Source: Symbiodinium natans
Lineage: Eukaryota > Sar > Dinophyceae > Suessiales > Symbiodiniaceae
DNA length: 51,878 nt
Assembly (NCBI GenBank): GCA_905221605.1
Contig: CAJNDS010000467.1
Span: forward strand, 80,001 to 131,878
Reading direction: 5' to 3'
The notes under the pieces were generated by a model. That model made no database searches. It was not told the DNA's origin and worked only from the letters and a program-made list of their open reading frames with translations. The translations under genes were made by a program, and so were the position numbers. Positions 47,165 to 51,878 of the stretch are shown here, piece by piece; position 1 is the stretch's first letter, and each line of letters opens with the position of its first letter.

Positions 47165-47325
47165 GTACCCTAAACCCTAAGCCCTAAGCCCTAAGTACTA
47201 AGCCCTAAACCCTAAACCCTAAACCTTAACCCCTAAACCCTAAACCCTAAACCCTAAACCCTAAAAACCCTAAACCCTAAACCCTAAACCCCCTAACCCC
47301 CCCCCCCAAAAAAAAAAAAAAAAAA
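47165..47325. repeat. C-rich array, poly-C and poly-A
   Basis: CCCTAAG and CCCTAAA units 47165-47295, then 9 C and about 18 A before the next candidate exon. Confidence 0.93.
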
Positions 47326-47339
47326 AGAAAATCCTCCAG

Positions 47340-47414
47340 GAAGCGCCTCGAAGAGCGAAGCGCCGCCTACGTCTCGCTGCGCTCGGCTGTCTGGGACTTC
47401 CACCAGAAGGCCGG
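47340..47414 (+). CDS. Candidate coiled-coil exon
   Basis: ATCCTCCAG before. The first base completes an Arg codon from the previous exon, then KRLEERSAAYVSLRSAVWDF and HQKAG. A GA donor at 47415 gives phase 2, matching the next exon; the later GT at 47420 would not match. Confidence 0.52.
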
Positions 47415-47415
47415 G

Positions 47416-47650
47416 ATGGGTTTAGGGTTTAGGGTTTAGGGTTTAGGGTTTAGGGTTTAGGGTTTAGGGTTTAGGGTTTAAGGTTTAGGGTTTAAGGGTT
47501 TAGGGTTTAGGGTTTAGGGTTTAGGATTTAAGGGTTAAGGGTTTAAGGAAGTAGGGTTTAGGGTTTAGGGTTTAAGGAAGTAGGGTTTAGGGCAAAGTTT
47601 AGGATTTAGGGTTTAGGGTTCAGGGTTTAGAGTTGCAGGGTTTCGGGGCT
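47416..47650. repeat. Long G-rich array
   Basis: Perfect (TTTAGGG)n to 47485, then degenerate units with TTTAAGGG and GAAGTAGGG. Poly-C at 47710-47726. Confidence 0.95.
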
Positions 47651-47949
47651 GTAAGCCATACCCAGGATCAACCTCAAATGCCTAAACAAAACGCAAGTCG
47701 TAAGGCATACCCCCCCCCCCCCCCCGCCCCCTTCCCCCTACACCCCGCATTTAGGGTGTAGGGTTAGGGTTACGTTGTGTGTGGGGTTTAGGTTTTAGGG
47801 TACAGCAGCCTGGGGGTTTAGGATGCCACGAAGAGGGCTCCAGGCTCAATTCTTTCAGCTGCCCGGGTGGGTTTTGGTCTTCAGGGTTGCAGGGCTACGG
47901 CTGAGGGTTTAGGGTGTAGGGTTTAGGGTGTAGGGGCTCTGCAGGTAAG

Positions 47950-48046
47950 CCGACGCCTGTCCGTCCTAGAGCAAGCCTTGTTGGAGCAGGCGGGGGGGGG
48001 GGCAGCTGAGCACAGGTCATCCCGGCAGGGCGCAGAATTCTCTGCG
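47950..48046 (+). CDS. Candidate coiled-coil exon
   Basis: CTGCAGGTAAG before; the first base completes Gly, then RRLSVLEQALLEQAGGGAAE and HRSSRQGAEFSA, ending before GTACCC. Contains a run of 10 G in the exon (Gly-Gly-Gly). Confidence 0.48.
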
Positions 48047-48199
48047 GTACCCCAAGCCCTAACCCGAAACCCTCAACTACGGCCGAAGCCCTCAACCCTG
48101 AACCTGAACCCTAAACCCTTAATCCAAACCCCAAGCCCTAGAGCCCTAGAACCTGGACCCTAAACCCTAAGCTCGAAAGAAACCCTATACTGTAGCCCA

Positions 48200-48480
48200 A
48201 ACGGCGCAGCGCACCCCACCAAGCCACGACGCCACGCACTCCAAAGCTCTCAAAGTGTTCAGTGTCGCGGGTTTAGGGTGTAGGCTTTACCCTTTAGGTA
48301 CCCGACCTTGAACCAGAAGCACTGTCCGAAAGAATAGGGAGACCCACCCTTTGGTATTTTCGGATTCAGGATCTCAGGGTTATTGGGTTTCAGGATTTTC
48401 GGATTTTATGATCTTAGGGTTGTAGGGTTCTAGGGTTCTAGAGTTTTAGGGTTCTAGGGTTTTAGGGTTTTGGGGGTTAA
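48200..48480. other. Open island and degenerate G-rich sequence
   Basis: 48210-48268 is open after GGCGCAG (RTPPSHDATHSKALKVFSVA, then GT). 48360-48480 carries TTCTAGGG/TTTTAGGG variants. Confidence 0.4.
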
Positions 48481-48519
48481 GGCTTCGAGTAGATTGTTTA
48501 GGATTGAGGCTCCTGGTCC

Positions 48520-48648
48520 TGCTTGGAGGTCCAGGGTACTTATTAACCAGTTATAGCTGTACTTATAACCCACTAATAAGCCCCTTAAGTGCCCCAATCT
48601 GGCTATTATTTGGGTTAAAAGTACAGTTATGGATGTTTAATGCGTACC
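48520..48648. mobile_element. Family A element
   Basis: GCTTGGAGGTCCAGGGTACT, TTATTAACCAGTTATAGC at left; the right arm AAAAGTACAGTTATGG..TTTAATGCGTACC is decayed. Ends in a C-rich array. Confidence 0.68.
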
Positions 48649-48649
48649 T

Positions 48650-49180
48650 TAAACCCTAAACCCTAAACCCTAAACCCTAAACCCTAAACCCTAAACCCTA
48701 AAGTGGGTTGAGGGTCCAAGGCCTTGGGGGTTGAGGGGTCGAAGCTTGAAGGTCTAGGGGCGATGCGCAGCCCTTAGCTTAGGGTTTAGGGTTTAGGGTT
48801 TAGGGTTTAAGGTTTAGGGTTTAGGGTTTAGGGTTTAGGGTTTAGCGTTTAGGGTTTAGGGTTTAGGGTTTAGGGTTCAGGGTTCAGAGTTCAGCCTAGC
48901 TGCTTGCTGCCTGACCAGCGTGGCTCAGCGAGCCTGGCATGTCCGGCCTAACCCAACCCTCCCAGAAACCCCCAAATCCCTCAAACAAAAGAGGGTTTAG
49001 GGTTAGGGTTTAGGGTTTAGGGTTTAGGGTTTAGGGTTTAGGGTTTAGGGTTTAGGGTTTAGGGTTTAGGGTTTAGGGTTTAGGGTTTAGGGTTTAGGGT
49101 TTAGGGTTTAGGGTTTAGGGTTTAGGGTCTAGGTTTAGGGTTCAGGGTATGGGGTGTAGAGGGTTCAGGGTTTAGGGTTA
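48650..49180. repeat. C-rich array then two long G-rich arrays
   Basis: C-rich 48650-48702; (TTTAGGG)n 48778-48895 and 48990-49180 (over 20 perfect units). The island 48896-48985 is open (SLAACCLTSVAQRAWHVRPN). Confidence 0.94.
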
Positions 49181-49189
49181 AGGCGTTGT

Positions 49190-49540
49190 CCCCCAGAATC
49201 CGGGGGTTTTAACTTATCAATTCGTAGAGCTCGGGGTGGCACGGGGAACCCCGCGAACCAGACATCAACCCCAAAGCGTCAGAAATCATCACGCGGGAGC
49301 TCCCCCTCCCAAGAGCCCTAAGAATAAGCCCTAAACCCTAAACCCTAAACCCTAAACCCTAAACCCTAAAATCTAAACCCTAAACCCTAAACCCTAAACC
49401 TTTAGCCCTCAGCCCTAAACCCCAACCCTCAACCCGGAATCCTGAACCGAGACACCCCCCACTGCCAGCGTAGATGGCATGGCGTTTCCAGGGGGAATCG
49501 AGTTTTCCTCCGAGGACAGGGTTGATGCTTGAGTTGGGCA
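49190..49540. other. Open islands around a C-rich array
   Basis: 49215-49320 is open in two plus frames (one reads GEPREPDINPKASEIITREL). C-rich array 49320-49440. Island 49449-49531 reads TASVDGMAFPGGIEFSSEDR then VDA and TGA. None named. Confidence 0.35.
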
Positions 49541-49541
49541 C

Positions 49542-49785
49542 TAAACCCTAAACCCTAAACCCTAAACCCTAAACCCTAAACCCTAAACCCTAAACCCTAA
49601 ACCCCCAAACCTATGGTTGTGGGGCCGTTGGCGCTCAGGCCCTCGGGACGCGAAGCCCGAGACCCTAAACCAAGCCCTAGCCTAAACCCTAGGGCGCAGC
49701 AGGTTTAGGTTTTAGGGTTTAGGGTTTAGGGTTTAGGGTTTAGGGTTTAGGGTTTAGGGTTTAGGGTTTAGGGTTTAGGGTTCCG
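49542..49785. repeat. C-rich array, small island, G-rich array
   Basis: (CCCTAAA)n 49542-49605 and (TTTAGGG)n 49705-49782 around a 90-base GC-rich island. Confidence 0.93.
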
Positions 49786-49802
49786 AGGAAGACTTTGGCA
49801 CG

Positions 49803-49896
49803 TCTGGATTCATGGGTACTGCTAACCCCAATTATAAGTCTACTTATAACCTACTTAGGAGACTTAGGGGGCTTATAAGCACAGTTATGGCACCTT
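49803..49896. mobile_element. Family A element, subfamily as at 12639, partial
   Basis: AATTATAAGTCTACTTATAA and ACTTAGGAGACTTAGGGG as in 12639-12769. Followed by family F sequence (49921-49995). Confidence 0.62.
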
Positions 49897-50071
49897 GCTC
49901 CAATATGGGGGTTTACGACAACAGGGGACTCCTAAAATAGACCCCAAAGAGTAGAATTCCCTGGCAATAAGGGAGCCCAAGAAGGTGCCCCCAATTTCGG
50001 AAGCCACCACATCCCTCAAGGTACATGCCTTAGGTTGGTAGTAGGGATCCTCAGAAATCTGATGGTTTTAG

Positions 50072-50200
50072 GAGCATGAAGGCAAATCGGAGTCGGAGTC
50101 TATGCGTCCAAACCCAAACGTCTCCACCCCTCGAACTCTCAGCAGCAAACTAATTAGCAAGCAGCCCGCCAAGCCTGAAACCCCAAAGCTCGAACCCTAT
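50072..50200 (+). CDS. Open island
   Basis: One frame is open for over 40 codons: EHEGKSESESMRPNPNVSTP then RTLSSKLISKQPAKPETPKL. Hydrophilic. It runs into degenerate CCCTATAAA text. Product unknown. Confidence 0.33.
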
Positions 50201-50399
50201 GAACCCTGTGAACCCTGAAAACCCCGTAAACCTATAAATCCTATAAACATCTTAGCCAAAACCTGTAAGCCCTAACAACCCTATAAACCCTAGGAAAACC
50301 ACTCTTCAAATCACCATTCAGCAACACCACTCTGGAAGGCTTCCTCTGACCTGCTTCTACCACTCCTTACGCATGAGCTCAATCGTTCATTCCCCACAG

Positions 50400-50826
50400 C
50401 GTCTACTGCCTGTCCCAAGGACAGGTGCGTCGCAGATGTCGTTCTCTTGCCCAAACCAGGCAAGCCTATGAAGTCTCCAAGGACATCCGACCGATATGTC
50501 TCCTACCGTTAGAGGCCAAAATTTTGGCCGCGATCCTGGCCGACAGGATCCGGGACCCGGCTGCCGTGTACCTAGCGGACTTGCGGCAATGTGCCTACCT
50601 TTTGGGTTTAGGGTTTAGGGTTTAGAGTTGAGGGTTTAGGGTTTAGGGTTTAGGGTGGATTCTGGAAACGCAAGCCCGCCCACTCCAACCACGGCAGGCA
50701 ACTTACCTCACACAGATCCGACTCTTTGGGCTGTGTGCACCGGTTTCGTCTTCAAGACACTCGGGCAGCCGCATGCACCCGGCCCCTGTAAAATCGCAGC
50801 CTACGCTGAGGACTTCCACCTAAGCC
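50400..50826 (+). pseudogene. LINE-type reverse transcriptase remnant, split by a telomeric array
   Basis: First part: ADVVLLPKPGKPMKSP in one frame, then after a frameshift KDIRPICLLPLEAKILAAIL and ADRIRD, then DLRQCAYLLG. This matches the N-terminal reverse transcriptase blocks of non-LTR retrotransposons (LPKPGK..RPI.LL..KI....LA.RI, then FAYLPGR). A (TTTAGGG)n array (50603-50656) follows the Gly. Downstream, KIAAYAEDFHL resembles the catalytic YADDFH block with Asp replaced by Glu. The segment between is missing or scrambled, so the element is dead. Confidence 0.62.
50603..50656. repeat. (TTTAGGG)n array inside a reverse transcriptase remnant
   Basis: Seven units including one TTGAGGG, between two recognisable reverse transcriptase blocks. 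Confidence 0.92.
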
Positions 50827-50872
50827 GTGTTCCAGGACCCTACAAACAATCCCTACAAACCCTATAGACAAG

Positions 50873-50986
50873 TTGCCCGATTCACCCATCCATTCGGAGG
50901 CCCTTTCGGGGGGGGGGTGGTCTGGGTTGCCCGTAGGGGGCGGGTGCCCGAGGGCGGGCCTCCTACTAGATGGGTGAATCGGGCAA
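50873..50986. mobile_element. Small palindromic element with 18-bp perfect ends
   Basis: TTGCCCGATTCACCCATC at left, its exact reverse complement at 50969-50986; inner GGAGGCCC / GGGCCTCC also pair. Poly-G inside. Confidence 0.82.
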
Positions 50987-51079
50987 GTCAGACCACGCTC
51001 CCGCGCCTGTCTCGCTGTATCGTGCACACCTAAACCCTATGAACGTTATATAAATCCTGTGAACCCTATAAACCCTACA

Positions 51080-51165
51080 TACTCTCAGCCCTATATATAT
51101 AATATATATATATATATATTATAATAGAGAGAGAGACATATATATATATATATTTTTCTAATATA
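51080..51165. repeat. (TA)n/(AG)n microsatellite
   Basis: TATATATATA runs flanking GAGAGAGAGAC. Confidence 0.92.
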
Positions 51166-51279
51166 ACCCCGAAAGGACTCCCCCCCGAGCCTTCCCAGCT
51201 TCGAACCCGCGAAGGAGTGCCCGAGGTTCCGCGCTTTCAGCAGCCGGAGCGCCTCCGCCTCCCCAGAGCCAGGAGCCTT

Positions 51280-51420
51280 TTTTTTTGGGGGGGGGGGGGG
51301 GGGGGGGGGGGGGGTGGGGGGTGGGGAGTGGGGGGTTAAGTTTTTCTAATTTTTTTTTTTTATTGGGGGGGGGGGGGGGGGGGGTTTAGGTTTTGGGGTT
51401 TAGGGTTTAGGGTTTAGGGA
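51280..51420. repeat. Poly-T and poly-G tracts then G-rich array
   Basis: T8 followed by about 28 G at 51287-51314, then T12 and about 20 G at 51365-51384, then TTTAGGG units to 51418. The two T-then-G blocks look like copies of one another. Confidence 0.92.
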
Positions 51421-51554
51421 TGAAACCACTAAGCCCCAAAACCTACGCAGAAGGCCAAAGCCCTGAAGCCCTCAAGCCCGCGAGGCCGAAACCCTCAACC
51501 TTAAGTCTAAGAAATATTCAACATACTCCTTGGGCATACCCCTTAAAAGAAAGC

Positions 51555-51878
51555 AAGGGTTTAGGGTTTAGGGTTTAGGGTTTAGGGTTTAGGGTTTAGG
51601 GTTTAGGGTTTAGGGTTTAGGGTTTAGGGTTTAGGGTTTAGGGTTTAGGGTTTAGAAAATCCTTCCTTATATTCTCCTTTGAGAGGTTAAGGGATATGGG
51701 TTTGGGGTATGTTGAGTTATTCTTAGATTAAGCAAGCCTGCGTTGAATCCCTCCAAGGCACTCTTCATGAACAAATTACAGGTTTCCCTCTTACGCTTTA
51801 CACCCTGAACCCTCAACCTTATATCCCCAAACCCTAAACCCTAAACCCTAAACCCTAAACCCTACAACCTACAACCCT
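51555..51878. repeat. Long (TTTAGGG)n array, spacer, C-rich array at window end
   Basis: About 14 units 51555-51655, AT-rich spacer with no gene seen, C-rich array from 51825 to the end including CCCTACAA. Confidence 0.93.

Noticed and set aside
51080-51165. Promoter or origin from TATA-rich sequence
   Set aside because: Simple (TA)n microsatellite with no neighbouring gene start; dinoflagellate promoters typically lack TATA boxes.
1-51878. The window as a chromosome end
   Set aside because: Telomere motifs occur in both orientations and in dozens of short arrays with genes and elements between them. No single terminal array in one orientation is visible.

Overview
The window looks like nuclear DNA of a eukaryotic microalga, most likely a dinoflagellate. 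The reasons are plant/alga-type telomere motifs (TTTAGGG/CCCTAAA) scattered through the whole sequence, a tandemly duplicated acyl-CoA-binding protein (ACBP) gene, many very short exon-like islands that need AG acceptors with GT, GC or GA donors, a decayed LINE reverse transcriptase, and many small inverted-repeat elements. There is no bacterial operon structure, rRNA, tRNA or CRISPR array that I can support. Most long open frames in the window are translations of repeats.

Layout. 1-3943: two tandem copies (about 2.0 kb each) of an ACBP gene; these are the only confidently named genes. 4.0-15.7 kb: alternating C-rich (CCCTAAA)n and G-rich (TTTAGGG)n arrays with short plus-strand exon-like islands between them, plus a long TTTAGGC-variant block at 13.9-14.6 kb. 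15759-18470: a 2.7-kb element bounded by perfect 25-bp terminal inverted repeats inserted in a telomeric array; it holds nested hairpins, a 591-bp tandem duplication and four 140-bp structured repeat units. 18.5-29.1 kb: more islands and arrays, including a plus-strand pseudogene at 19522-20159. 29141-33333: a region bounded by 80-bp inverted arms and containing a telomere-motif-free AT-rich stretch. 33.39-33.96 kb: a 21-bp satellite that reverses direction twice. 34-48 kb: islands, many of which read as short coiled-coil segments on the plus strand with compatible phases; probably one multi-exon gene. 48-51.9 kb: further islands, LINE reverse transcriptase remnants at 50.4-50.8 kb, AT microsatellite and poly-G.

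The organising pattern is that a C-rich telomeric array tends to end just before an exon-like island and a G-rich array tends to start just after it. Read as pre-mRNA, such an intron begins with UUUAGGG repeats and ends with CCCUAAA repeats, so its two ends are complementary and could fold into a hairpin that brings the splice sites together. Several palindromic short elements also appear to begin with GT and end with AG. In one case (12139-12507) an open frame continues across such an element when it is removed as an intron. I regard these telomere-motif inverted-repeat introns as the candidate undescribed system. Individual exon calls are weak because islands of 50-130 bases are often open by chance in several frames. 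The argument rests on orientation, boundaries and phase agreement across many of them, and needs RNA data.
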